From NCBI RefSeq assembly GCF_900107375.1, contig NZ_FNPT01000003.1:331623-395622 (forward strand): 64,000 bases of DNA, in the 5' to 3' direction. Origin of the DNA: Lysobacter sp. yr284 (lineage in GTDB: Bacteria > Pseudomonadota > Gammaproteobacteria > Xanthomonadales > Xanthomonadaceae). Numbering within the stretch: the stretch's first letter is position 1; each line of letters begins with the position of its first letter. Shown here piece after piece: positions 1-12,400 of this stretch. Under the pieces are notes generated by a model. The model saw only the letters and a list, made by a program, of their open reading frames with translations, had not been told where the DNA came from and did no database searches. The position numbers and the translations under genes are program-made.

Positions 1-3000
1 GCGCAGGTGGCGGTCGCCCATGGCGATCCCGCGCTGATCCGCGCCGCGCTGGGGATCGCGCCGGCGGGCGGGGACGGCGGCGATCGTCCGACGCGCGCGG
101 TGCGCGATGAAGCCCGGCCGCAGACGGCGCCGGCCCAGACGGCCGAGCCGACTGCGCACGTCGGCACGGCCGAGGACGCCGTCGCCGCATTGCGCGCGTT
201 CCTGTCGGAGCAGTTGATGATCGCCCCGGCGCGCATCCGCGCCGGCGACGGCTTCGACGCCTTCGGCATCGATTCGGTGATCGCGGTGCGGCTGACCGCG
301 GCGCTGGAAAAGCACCACGGGCCGCTGTCGAAGACCCTGTTCTTCGAATACGCGACCGTCGCCGACCTCGCCGCCTACCTGGCCACGCGCCGCGCGCCCG
401 CCGCGGTCCAACCCCCGGCCGTCGCCGAAACGGCCGCGCCGGCCCGCATCGAAGCGGCGCCGATCCAGGCGGCGCCGGCGCTGGCAGGGTCGAACGCAGC
501 GCAGCGCAACCAGGCGGCTGCTGCGCCGGCATCCGCGCCGCAACCGACGCCGGCCCGCGCCCACGACGACATCGCCATCATCGGCCTGGCCGGCCGCTAC
601 CCGCGCTCGCCGGATCTGGCCGCCTTCTGGGACAACCTCAAGGCCGGCGTCGATTGCGTCGGCGAGATCCCCGCCGAGCGTTGGGCCCTGGACGGTTTCT
701 TCGATCCCGATCCGGCCGCGCACGGCAAGAGCTACAGCAAGTGGGGCGGCTTCATCGACGGCGTCGCCGACTTCGATCCGCGCTTCTTCAACATTTCGCC
801 GCGCGAAGCGCCGATGATGGACCCGCAGGAACGCCTGTTCCTGATGTGCTCGCACGAGGCGGTCGAGGACGCCGGCTACACCCGCGAGGCGCTCAACCAT
901 GACGCGCAGGCGCACGGCGGCGTTGGTGTGTTCGTCGGGGTGATGCACGCGGAGTACCAACTGTACGGCGCGCAGGCGCAGATGGCCGGCGAGCCGCTGG
1001 CGCTGGGCTCGGGCATCGGCTCGGTCGCCAACCGGGTCAGCTATTTCGGCAATTACCAGGGGCCGTCGCTGGCGGTGGACAGCATGTGCTCGTCGTCGCT
1101 GAGCGCGATTCACCTGGCCTGCGCCAGCCTGCGCGACGGCGAATGCGGGGTGGCCATCGCCGGCGGCGTCAACGTGTCGGTGCATCCGAACAAGTACCTG
1201 GGCCTGTCGCAGGCGCGGTTCGCGTCCAGCAGCGGCCGCTGCGCGGCGTTCGGCGAAGGCGGCGACGGCTATGTGCCGGGCGAGGGCGTGGGCGCGGTGG
1301 TGCTCAAGCCGCTGGCGCGCGCCGTCGCCGACGGCGACCGCATCTACGCCGTGCTCAAGGGCAGCGGCATCAACCACGGCGGCCGCGCCAACGGCTTCGC
1401 CGTGCCCAACGCCGCCGCGCAGGCGCGGCTGATCGGCCGCACCCTGGAACGCAGCGGCGTCGACCCGGCCGCGATCGGCTATGTCGAGGCGCACGGCACC
1501 GGCACCGCGCTGGGCGATCCGATCGAGATCGCCGGGCTCACCCGCGCGCTGCACGAGCGCGCCGAAGCGGCATCGACCGCGCTGGCTCCGGGTTCGATCC
1601 GGATCGGCTCGGTCAAGTCCAACATCGGCCACGGCGAAAGCGCGGCCGGCATCGCCGGGCTGACCAAGGTGCTGCTGCAGCTCAAGCACGCGACCTTGGT
1701 GCCGACCCTGCATGCGCAGCGGCTCAATCCGAACATCGACTTCGCCCGCACGCCGTTCGCGGTGCAGCGCGCATTGGAGCCGTGGCCGGCGCGCCGCGGC
1801 GCCGACGGCGCGCCGGCGCCGCGCCTCGCCGCGGTGTCCTCGTTCGGCGCGGGCGGTTCCAATGCGCACCTGCTGGTCGAGGAGTTCCTCGCCGCGGCGC
1901 CCGTGTACGCCGCCGCGCCGCAACCGGCGCGGCCGGCATTGATCGTGCTCAGCGCGAGCGAACCCGAGCGCCTGCGCGACGCCGCGCGACGGCTGTCGGC
2001 GAGCCTGGCCGCGGACCGCTACGGCGATGCCGACCTGGACGCGATCGCCGCGACCCTGCAGATCGGGCGCGAGCCTCATGCGCACCGACTCGGCCTGTCG
2101 GCGCGCAGCATCGCCGAACTGGCGCGCAAGCTGGACGCGTTCGCGGCCGGCGATCGCGAGGCCGGCCATTACGGCGTGGCCGATCCCGAGCGCGCGCCCG
2201 CGCCGGCCGGCGACTTGCTGGCGCTGGTCGAACGCGGCGAACACGAGCGCGTGCTGGCGGCGTGGGCCGCCGGCGCGCACTGGCCGTGGCAGCGGCTGTA
2301 TCCGCAGCGGCCGCGGCGGGTGAGCCTGCCGGGCTATCCGTTCGCGCGCGAGCGCTACTGGGCGCCGGATGTGCTGCGCGGCCGCACGGCGTCCGTGGCC
2401 GGTGTTGCTACCGCGCCGGTGCCTGTCGCCAGCGTCGCCGCCGCGCCGGAGCCCGTGCGCGAGTTCGCCCAAGCCGCTTCCGCGCCGGCGGCGGTCGCGC
2501 CGGCTGCGCCGGCCGGCGACGCTCACGCGGCTTCGCGCCGGGTCGAGACGATGCTGCGCGAGACCCTGGCCGAAGTGCTGTACATGCAGCCCGGCGACAT
2601 CGGGCTCGCCACCGCCTTTGTCGACCTGGGCATGGATTCGGTGATGGGCGTGGAATGGCTGCCGATGATCCAGCAGCGCTCGGGCGTGCCGCTGGGGCCG
2701 ACCAAGATCTACGAGTACCCGACGATCCGCGAACTGGCCGCCTACGTGGCCGCGCAGATGCCCGCGGCGGGCGAGGGCGCCGCTGCGCCCGCGGTTGCGC
2801 CAGCCGAGGTCGAGCCTGTGTCCGCCTCGCAGCCGGCTGTACCGGTCGCGCCGGCCGCGCCGGTCCAGGTCGTGCAGGTCGCGGCCGCATCGCAGGCCAC
2901 CGTCGCCGCGCCCGCACCTGCGGCGCACGCCGACGCCGCGCCGGCGCAACTGCGCCAGGTCGAGGACGTGCTGCGCGAGACCCTGGCCGAAGTGCTGTAC

Positions 3001-3327
3001 ATGAAGCCGGCCGATGTCGGCATCCACACCGCCTTCGTCGACCTGGGCATGGACTCGGTGATGGGCGTGGAGTGGCTGCCGATGATCGAGCAGCGCCTGG
3101 GCGTGGCGCTGGGGCCGACCAAGATCTACGAGTACCCGACGATCCGCGACCTCGCCGCGCATGTCCTGGCGCAACGTCCGGCGCCGGCCGCGGACCCGGC
3201 GCCCGCGTCGGGCCCGGTCGACGCCTGGCTGCAGGCGATCTACGACGGCAAGGCCGATCCCGCCGATGCGCAGTATTGGCTGGACGCCCTGGACGCCGAC
3301 GCGCAGGGAGCCGGGCATGGCGTTTGA
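1..3327 (+). CDS. Trans-AT polyketide synthase, 5'-partial: ACP-KS-ACP-ACP
   Basis: This is the C-terminal part of a modular PKS; the frame is open to the left edge of the window, so the start is missing. An ACP comes first (Ser about residue 89, FGIDSVIAV). A ketosynthase follows at residues 188-628, with active-site Cys about 361 in DSMCSSS (the usual form is DTACSSS) and both histidine motifs (EAHGTGT, SNIGH). After an Ala/Pro linker come two very similar ACPs (Ser about 877 and 1016). Both read GMDSVMGVEW, which fits the DSxxxxxW flag of beta-branching ACPs. No AT domain is present, so loading in trans by the transferase at 16,486 is expected. The C-terminus (residues 1070-1106) is a short acidic tail, possibly a docking element for the next PKS, which starts 75 bp downstream. 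Confidence 0.93.
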   Translation, partial: AQVAVAHGDPALIRAALGIAPAGGDGGDRPTRAVRDEARPQTAPAQTAEPTAHVGTAEDAVAALRAFLSEQLMIAPARIRAGDGFDAFGIDSVIAVRLTAALEKHHGPLSKTLFFEYATVADLAAYLATRRAPAAVQPPAVAETAAPARIEAAPIQAAPALAGSNAAQRNQAAAAPASAPQPTPARAHDDIAIIGLAGRYPRSPDLAAFWDNLKAGVDCVGEIPAERWALDGFFDPDPAAHGKSYSKWGGFIDGVADFDPRFFNISPREAPMMDPQERLFLMCSHEAVEDAGYTREALNHDAQAHGGVGVFVGVMHAEYQLYGAQAQMAGEPLALGSGIGSVANRVSYFGNYQGPSLAVDSMCSSSLSAIHLACASLRDGECGVAIAGGVNVSVHPNKYLGLSQARFASSSGRCAAFGEGGDGYVPGEGVGAVVLKPLARAVADGDRIYAVLKGSGINHGGRANGFAVPNAAAQARLIGRTLERSGVDPAAIGYVEAHGTGTALGDPIEIAGLTRALHERAEAASTALAPGSIRIGSVKSNIGHGESAAGIAGLTKVLLQLKHATLVPTLHAQRLNPNIDFARTPFAVQRALEPWPARRGADGAPAPRLAAVSSFGAGGSNAHLLVEEFLAAAPVYAAAPQPARPALIVLSASEPERLRDAARRLSASLAADRYGDADLDAIAATLQIGREPHAHRLGLSARSIAELARKLDAFAAGDREAGHYGVADPERAPAPAGDLLALVERGEHERVLAAWAAGAHWPWQRLYPQRPRRVSLPGYPFARERYWAPDVLRGRTASVAGVATAPVPVASVAAAPEPVREFAQAASAPAAVAPAAPAGDAHAASRRVETMLRETLAEVLYMQPGDIGLATAFVDLGMDSVMGVEWLPMIQQRSGVPLGPTKIYEYPTIRELAAYVAAQMPAAGEGAAAPAVAPAEVEPVSASQPAVPVAPAAPVQVVQVAAASQATVAAPAPAAHADAAPAQLRQVEDVLRETLAEVLYMKPADVGIHTAFVDLGMDSVMGVEWLPMIEQRLGVALGPTKIYEYPTIRDLAAHVLAQRPAPAADPAPASGPVDAWLQAIYDGKADPADAQYWLDALDADAQGAGHGV

Positions 3328-3402
3328 GACGAAGCCGAGGCAGGGCCAGGCGCGGCGCGCAGCGTCGCTGCAGGCCGCGCCGGGCGCAACCGTAGCCAGT
3401 GG

Positions 3403-6400
3403 ATGGACAGCATGAATCGACAAGACGTATTGCGCGACCTGCAATCGCGGCGGATCACCCCGGAGCAGGCCAAGCGGCTGCTGGCGCAGGCGGCCGCGCA
3501 ACCGGCCGCGACGCCGGAACCCGCGGCCGCAGCGATTGCTGCGCGCACGAATGCGGGCACGGACGAGCGCATCGCCATCGTCGGCATGTCCGGCCGCTAT
3601 CCCGGCGCCGACTCGCTCGACGCGTTCTGGGAACTGCTGTCGCAAGGCCGCTCGGGCGTGCGCACGGTGCCGGCGTCGCGCTGGGACGTGGAGCGCTTCT
3701 ACGACCCGCGTCCGCAGCAGCCGGGCAAGGTCTATTGCAAGTGGCTCGGCGCGCTGGACGAAGTGGAAAACTTCGATCCGCTGTTCTTCGGCATTTCGCC
3801 GGCCGAAGCGACGGTGATGGACCCGCAGCACCGGGTGTTCCTGCAGGAAGGCTATCGCGCGTTCGAGGACGCCGGCTACGCGCCGGCGACGCTGGACGGG
3901 GCGCGCTGCGGCGTCTACCTGGGCATCATGGGCAACGAGTACGTCGGCCTGTGCCGGCAGGCCGGCGCCGGCATCGGCGAGGCCACCGGCAATTCCTCGT
4001 CGATCGCCGCGGCGCGCATCGCCTACCACCTCAACCTCAAGGGCCCGGCGATCGCGGTCGACACCGCGTGCTCGTCCTCGCTGGTGGCCACCCACCTGGC
4101 CTGCCAGGCCTTGCTGGCCGGCGAGATCGACCTCGCCCTGGCCGGCGGGGTGACCTTGTACCTGAGCCCGGAAACCCACGTCAGCATGTGCGCCGCCGGC
4201 ATGCTGTCGGCGGCGGGGCGCTGCAGCGCGTTCGACGACTCCGCCGACGGCTTCGTCCCGGGCGAGGGCGTGGGCACCCTGGTGCTCAAGCGCCTGAGCG
4301 ACGCGATCGCCGCCGGCGACCGCATCCACGCGGTCGTGCTCGGCTCGGGCATCAACCAGGACGGGCGCACCAACGGCATCACCGCGCCCAGCGCCAAGAG
4401 CCAGGCCGACCTGCTGCGCGAGGTGTACCGCCGCCATCGCATCGACCCGGCCTCGATCAGCTACGTCGAAGCCCACGGCACCGGCACCCGGCTCGGCGAT
4501 CCGATCGAATTCGAGGCGCTGTCGACGGTGTTCGGCGAAGCTACCGCCGAGGTGCATTTCTGCGCGCTCGGCTCGGTCAAGAGCAACATCGGCCACACCT
4601 CGGCCGCCGCCGGCGTCGCCGGCGTGCACAAGGCGCTGCTGGCCCTGCGCGAAAAACGCCTGGTGCCGACCCTGCACTACAGCCGGCCCAACCCGCACGT
4701 GGAACTGCGCGGCTCGCCGTTCGTGATCAATACCGAACTGCGCGAATGGCGGGTACCCGAAGCGGGCGCGCGCCGCGCCGCGGTCAGTTCGTTCGGTTAC
4801 AGCGGCACCAACGCGCACCTGGTGCTGGAGGAATGGCGCGAGCCCGAAGCGCAGGCCGCCGCCCACGCCGATGCGCGCGAGCCGCAGCTGTTCGTGCTGT
4901 CCGCGCGCGGCGCGGACGAACTCAAGGCGCAGGCGCTGGCGCTGGCGCAGTGGCTGCAGCGCGATGCGGCCACGCCGCTGGCGGACGTCGCCTATACCTT
5001 GCAGAGCGGGCGCGCGGCGTTCGAGCAGCGGCTGGCGTTCGTCGCCGCCAGCCGCGCCGAGGCGGTCGCGCGGCTGCAGGACTTCCTCGCCGGCAACGCC
5101 GCAGCGGCGTCGTTCGCCGGCCGGGTCACCGCGCAGATGCGCGAATCGCATCGCGCCGACACCGCCGCGCCGGCGCCGCTGCGCGCCGATGCGCAGGCGC
5201 TGGCCGAGCTCGCCGCGCGCTGGGTCGGCGGATTCGATCCGGATTGGCGCGAGCTGCCGCGGTCGCGGCCGGGGCGCCCCGCGCACCTGCCGACCTACGC
5301 CTTCGCCAAGGAGCGCTGCTGGGTGGACATCGGCGAAGACGCCGCAAACGCCGGCGGCGAAAGCGGGCAAACCCGCGAGACCGCCGCGGCCAAGCCCGCG
5401 CCGGCCGCCGCACCGGTGCAGCGCGTCGCCGAGGAACTGGCGGCGCTGGAATTGCTGATCGGCGATACCGAGCCGGTCGCGGCGCCGGCGCCGCAGTCGG
5501 TGGACGCGCACGCGCGCGTCGCCGTCGTCGGCGCCAGCGCGCAACAACTGGCGCAGTTCGCGCGGCTGTGGCCGCATGCGGCTTCCTTGCCGCTGCCCGC
5601 GGGCGACGCCGCCGGCGCCGACGCCTGGGCCGAGGCGCTGCGCGTGCTGGGCCGCATCGATCGCATCCTCTGGTTCGCCGGCGACGGCGGCGGCGAGCGC
5701 ATCGACGAATTGCTCGATTACGCCGCGCGCAGCGCGCCGGTGCTGGCGTGCTTCCACGCGATCAAGGCCTTGCTCGACCAGGACTACGGCGCCGGCGCGT
5801 TGGAGTGGACCCTGGTCACCCGCGACGCCGGCACCGACCCGAGCCACGCGGCCGTGCAAGGGCTGGTCGCCAGCGCGGTCAAGGAAAACCCGCAGTGGAC
5901 CCTGCGCCTGGTCGATCTGGGCCGCGCCGATGCGATCGGCGCCGACGCCGGCATCGGCGTCGAGCAACTGCTCGCCGTGCCCGCCGACACCCAGGGCCGC
6001 GGCTGGCTCTGCCACGACGGCCAGTGGGCGCGCGAACGGCTGCGGCCGGTGCCGGTGCCGGCGCGCACCGACGGTGCGTTCCGCCGCGACGGCGTGTACC
6101 TGATCGTCGGCGGCGCCGGCGGCGTGGGCGAGGTGTTCAGCGAATACCTGCTGCGCCGCTACCAGGCGCGCGTGGTCTGGGTCGGCCGGCGCGCCGCCGA
6201 TGCCGGGATCGAAGCCAAGCGCGCGCGGCTGGCCGCGCTGGGGCCGGCGCCGCTGTACCTGCAGGCCGACGCCGCCGACCCGGCCGCGCTGGCCGCGGTG
6301 CGCGCGCAGGCGTTGCGCGCGTACGGCCGGATCGACTGCATCGTGCATTCGGCCATCGAACTGCACGACCAGGGCCTGGCGGTCATGGACGCGGCGCGGT

Positions 6401-9400
6401 TCGAGCGCGCGTTCGCGACCAAGGCCAGGATCGCCGCCAACCTGCTGGGCGCGTTCGCCGACGACGTCGCCGACGGCGTGGTGCTGTTCTCGTCGCTGGT
6501 GAGTTATTCGCGCGACGCCGGCCAGAGCAACTACAGCGCCGGCAGCCTGTACCAGGACGCGCTGGCGCGCGGCCTGGCGGGCCGCTACGGCCGCCGGGTC
6601 AAGACCCTCAACTGGGGCTTCTGGGGCGACATCGGCGCCACCGCGAGCCTGCCGCCGCGGGTGCGCGAACGCTTCGCCCAGGCCGGCATCGGCGCGCTGC
6701 GGCCGGCCGAGGCGATGGCCGCGCTGGAAGTCTTCATGCACGCCGCGCTGCCGCAGCTGGCGGCGCTGCACCGCTTGGGCGCGCAGGGCCTGCGCGTGCC
6801 CGAGCCGGCGCCGGCGGCCGAAGCCGCGGCGCCCGCGCCGGCCGTCGCGCCGCCGGTTCGCGCAGCGCAAACCGAGCGCGAACCGGCGCGTGCCGAACCC
6901 GAATCCCAACCCGACTACGAACCCGACCAGACGGTGGCCGCCATCGACCTCGAAGCCCATGTGAAGGACACGCTGCTCGCGCAGCTGGCCGCAATCCTCA
7001 AGCTGGCGCCGGAGCGCATCGATCCGGACAGCGCGTTCGCCGGTTACGGCGTCGACTCGATCAGCAGCGTGCGGATCGTGCGCGCGCTCAACGACGCGCT
7101 CGGCATCGAACTGGCCGGCACCAGCCTGTTCGACCACAGCTCGGTCAACAAGCTGGTGCGGCATGTGCTGCAGGACCACGACACCCCGCAACTGCACGCC
7201 GCCGCGCGCGCGGCGCAGCCGCAGCCGGTGGTGGCGCAAGCGGCGCCGGCGCAGTCCGCCACGGATGCGGACCGCCGCACGACCGCGGCGGCCAACGATG
7301 CCGCGGCCGATTTCGGCGCGCGTACGCAACCGGCGGCGCAGCGCAGCGGCGCCGGCGCGGCGCCCGGCCCGATCGCCATCGTCGGCATGAGCGGCCGCTT
7401 CCCGCAGTCGCCCGACCTGCAGACGCTGTGGGCGCACCTGGCCGCGGGCGACGAGGTGACCGAGCCGATCACCCGCTGGAAGATCGATTCGCTGGGCCTG
7501 CCCGAGGACATCAAGGTCTGCCCGCGCGGCGGCTTCCTCGGCGACATCGACCAGTTCGATCCGCTGTTCTTCAACATCTCCGGCACCGAAGCCAATTTCA
7601 TGGACCCGCAGCACCGGGTGCTGCTGGAAACCTCGTGGCATGCGCTGGAAGACGCCGGCTACGCGGGGCAGGGCATCGCCGGCGCGCGCTGCGGCGTCTA
7701 CATGGGCTTCAACGGCGGCGACTACGGCGAACTGCTGCACGGCCAGCCCTCGCTGCCGCCGCACGCGATGTGGGGCAACGCCGCCTCGGTGCTGTCGGCG
7801 CGCATCGCCTATTACCTGGACCTGCAGGGCCCGGCGATCACCCTGGACACCGCCTGTTCGAGCTCGCTGGTCGCCGTGCACCTGGCCTGCCAGGGGCTGT
7901 GGACCGGCGAGACCGACGTGGCCCTGGCCGGCGGCGTGTGGATCCAGTGCACGCCCGGTTTCCTGATCTCCTCCAGCCGCGCCGGCATGCTCTCGCCGAC
8001 CGGCCGTTGCCGCGCGTTCGGCGCCCAGGCCGACGGCTTCGTGCCGTCGGAAGGCGTCGGCGTGGTCGTGCTCAAGCGGCTGCAGGACGCGCTCGACGCG
8101 GGCGACCACATCTACGGCGTGATCCGCGGCAGCGCGATCAACCAGGACGGCGCCAGCAACGGCATCACCGCGCCCAGCGCCGGCGCGCAGGAGCGCTTGC
8201 AGCGCCACGTCTACGACAGCTTCGGCATCGACGCCGGCCGCCTGCAGATGGTAGAGGCGCACGGCACCGGCACCATCCTCGGCGATCCGATCGAGGCCGC
8301 GGCGCTCGGCCGCTCGCTGCGCCACTACAGCGACCGCACCGGCTTCTGCGCGATCGGTTCGATCAAGACCAACATCGGCCACACCGGCGCCGCCGCGGGC
8401 GTGGCCGGGCTGATCAAGGTGCTGTTGTCGCTGCAGCACCGGCAGATCCCGCCGTCGCTGCACTTCGACCAGCCCAATCCGCACATCGCCTTCGCCGACA
8501 GCCCGCTGACGGTCAACACCCGGCTCAAGCACTGGGAGGAGCCCGCCGCCGGCCGCCGCCTGGCCGCGGTGAGTTCGTTCGGCCTGAGCGGCACCAACGC
8601 CCATGTGGTGGTCGAAGAGGCGCCGCCCGCGGCCGCCGCCGCGACCGCCGCGCAGCCGACCTTGCTGGTGCTGTCGGGCTTCCGCGAAGAAGACCTGCCG
8701 GCGCAGGCCGCGGCGCTGGCCGAGCACCTGGAGCGCGAAAGCGCGCTGGAGCTGAGCGCGGCCGGCTACACCCTGGCGGTCGGCCGTCGCCATCATCGCC
8801 ATCGCCTGGCGCTGGTCGCCCACGACGCGGCCGATGCGGCCGCGCAACTGCGCCGCTGGCTGGCCGGCGGCGCGTCGCGCGTGCTCGCGGGCACCGCGGC
8901 CGCCGGCAACGGCGGCGAGGAACGCTACGCCCCGGCGCAGCAGCGCCTGCAGGCGCTGGCGCAGACGCGCGACGACGGCGAACGCGCGCGGCTGCTGGCG
9001 GAACTGGCCGCGCTGCACGTGCAAGGCCTCGCGCCGGAACTGGGGTCCGCGTTCGCTTCGCAGCGGCGCATCGCGCTGCCGCTGTACCGTTTCTCGCGCA
9101 AGCGCTATTGGGTGCCCGAGCGCGCCGCGCCGCGCAGCGAAGTCGCCGTCGCGCCGGTCGCGGCCGCGGTCGAGGCTGCGCCCGTCGCCGTGGCCACGCC
9201 TGTCGCCAGCGTCGCGCCCGCGGCCGCTGCGCCCGGCGCGGTTGCGCCTGCGCCGAAGCCGACTGCGGCGAGTGTCGCCCCGGCCGCGACAGCCGCACCG
9301 TTGCACCCGTTCGTGCACGCCGCCGTCGCCGGCAGCGAGGGCGCACGCTACGCCACCCGCTGGAGCGGGCAGGAGCCGTTCCTGCGCGACCACGTCGTCC

Positions 9401-12400
9401 AGGGCGCGCCGATGCTGCCCGGCGCGGCCTGCCTGGAAATGGCGCGGGCCGCCGCGGAACTGGCGCGTCCGGGCCAGCGCGTGCGGCAGTTGCGCAACGT
9501 GGTGTGGCTGCGGCCGCTGGCCGTGGCCGAGCCGGTGGATTTGCAGGTCGCATTGGAGCCGGTGCCGGCGCGCGACGGCGAACTCGCGTTCCGCATCCTC
9601 GGCGCGGGCAGCGACACGCCGCATTGCCAGGGCCGCATCGTCCTGGACGCGGCGCCCGCGCGCGGTGCGTTCGTCGACGTCGGCACCCTGCGCATACGCT
9701 GCGACCTGCGCACGCTCAAGGGCGGCGACTACTACCGCGTGTTCGACCTGATGGGCCTGGCCTACGGCGAGAGCTACCGCGGCATCGAACGCGCCTTCGT
9801 CGGCGAAGACCAATTGCTGGCCCAGATCCGGCTGCCGGCCGCGGCGGTGCAGGACGGCTTCGGCCTGCATCCGAGCCTGCTCGACAGCGCCTTGCAGGCC
9901 TCGATCGGCTTCGAGATCGGCGACGGCCGCGAGGAGCGCGCGGACGACGGCGCCGCGCCGCGTTCGCTGATGCTGTTCGCGCTCGACCAGATCGAGCTGT
10001 ACGGCCCGTGCAGCGAACAGATGTGGGTGTGGATCCGCCGCGATCGCCGCAGCAACGGCAACAAGCTCGACATCGACCTGTGCGAACCGACCGGACGGGT
10101 GGTGGCGGCGCTGCGCGGGGTGACCTCGCGCGAAGCCGGCGCGCCGCAGCGTCCGGCCGCGGCCGCCGACGCGCCGGCCGCGACGCTTCCCGCGCAAGCG
10201 CCGGCGCAGCGGCCCGCGCACGCGCACGCGCCGCTGCCGTCGCCCGCGCCGCCGGCGCCCGCCGGTGCGCACGCCGAGGCCTTCCCCGGCGGCGACCGCG
10301 TCGGCGCGCTGACCCTGGCGCCGGAGTGGGAGCCGGCCGCGCCGCCGCAGGCCGATGCCTGGCCGCAGGAAAAGGCCAACGTCGTCGTGATCGGCGGCGA
10401 CGAGGCCCAGTTCGCGCAACTGCGCAAGCGCCATCCGCGCGCGCGCCACCTGTCGGCGGCGATCGCCGATACCGCCGACCGCGCCGCCGAGGAACTGCGC
10501 GTCGCCGGCAACATCGAGCACCTGTTCTGGCTGGTGCCGCCGTCGCAGGCGCGCTCGGTCGACAGCGAAAGCATCGTGGTCGACCAGCAGCGCGGGGTGA
10601 TGGCCAGCTTCCGCCTGGTCAAGGCGCTGCTCAAGCTCGGCTATGCCGGCAAGCCGCTGGGCCTGACCGTGGTCACCGCCGGCACCCAGCCGGTGCTGGA
10701 CGACGAGCCGGTCGATCCCACCCATGCCGGCGTGCACGGCCTGGTCGGCACCCTGGCCAAGGAATATCCGGACTGGCGCGTGCGCCTGGTCGACGTGGAA
10801 GCCGGCCAACCGTGGCCGTTGGACGCGCTGCTGGCGCTGCCGGCCGACCGCGACGGCAACGCCTGGGCGCACCGCCACGGCCGCTGGCACCGCCAGCGCT
10901 GGATCCAGTGCGCGCTGCCCGAACCCGAGCAGACCGCGTTCCGCCGCAACGGCGTCTACGTCGTGGTCGGCGGCGCCGGCGGCATCGGCGAGGCGTTCAG
11001 CGAATACCTGATCCGGCGCTACGCCGCGCAGGTGGTGTGGATCGGCCTGCGCAAGCGCGACGAGATCGTGGAAGAAAAGATCGGCCGCCTGTCCCAGTTG
11101 GGCCCGGCGCCGCATTACATCTCCGCCGACGCCACCGACCAGCCGTCGCTGGAGCGCGCCTGCGCCGACATCGAACGCCGCTTCGGCACCATCCACGGCG
11201 TGGTCCACGCCGCGCTGCTGATGGCCGGCGACCCGCTCGAACGCATGGACGAGCAGCGCTTCTGGCGCGGGCTGGCGGCCAAGATCGAAGTGTCGGTGCG
11301 CATGGCCCAGGCCTTCGCCCACCTGCCGCTGGACTTCGTGCTGTTCTTCTCTTCGATCCAGGCGCTGGAAAAGACTCCGCGCCAGGCCAACTACGCCGCC
11401 GGCTGCACGGTCGAGGACGCGTTCGCGGCGCGGCTGGCGCAGCAATGGCGCTGCCCGGTGCGGGTGGTCAACTGGGGCTACTGGGGCAGCGTCGGCTTCG
11501 CTGCGATTTCCAGCGGCTACCGCAACTGGATCGCCCAGGCCGGCATGGGCTCGGTGGAGCCGGCCGAGGGCATGGCCGCGCTGGAGCGCTTGCTGGCCGG
11601 CCCGCTGCGCCAGTTCGCGTTCCTCAAGACTCGACGCGAGGACGCGCTGACCGGCGTGCAGTTCTCCGACGACCGCCTGTGGCGGGTCGAGGCGACCGCG
11701 CCGGTGGTGCCGCTGGACGCGCCGGTCGACCTCGATCCGGCCGGCCTGGCCGGGCAGGGACTGCCCGAGCGCTTCGAGACCTTGCTGCTGGAACTGCTGC
11801 GGCATGAACTCGACGCGCTGGGCGTGTTCGCCGCCGCGACCGAGCAGGCGCGCGAGACGCGGGTCGCGCCGCACTACCGCGCCTGGCTGCGGCACACGCT
11901 GGACCTGCTCGGCGAGCGCGGCCTGGCCGCGCGCGACGGCGAGGCCTGGCGCGCCGCCGGGCCCGCGTCCGCGGTTTCGCCGTGGCAGGAATGGGAGCGC
12001 AACGCCGCGCAATGGCTCGCCAGCGCGGAACTGGCCGCGCCGGTGCGCCTGGCCGAGGCGACCTTGCGCGAACTGGGCCCGGTGCTGAGCGGCCAGCGCG
12101 CCGCCACCGACGTGCTGTTCCCGAAGTCCTCGCCGCACTTGGTCGAGGGCATCTACCGCGACAGCCCGGTGCCGGACTACTTCAACAAGGTGCTGTGCAG
12201 CGCGATCGTGCGCTACATCGAGCGCCGCCGCCGGGTCGACCCGGACGTGCGCCTGCGCATCCTGGAGATCGGCGCCGGCACCGGCGGCACCACCGCGCCG
12301 CTGGTGCGGGCGCTGGAGTCGTACGCGGCCAACCTCGCCGAGTACCGCTTCACCGACATCTCGCGCTCGTTCGCGGTCGCGGCCCAGGACGAGTACGCGC

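Noticed and set aside
3399..11807. Second long + frame of 2,802 codons inside the PKS gene
   Set aside because: It is a shadow of the PKS frame in GC-rich DNA. The translation is Arg/Ala-rich without domains, while the other frame has complete KS, DH, KR and ACP motifs.
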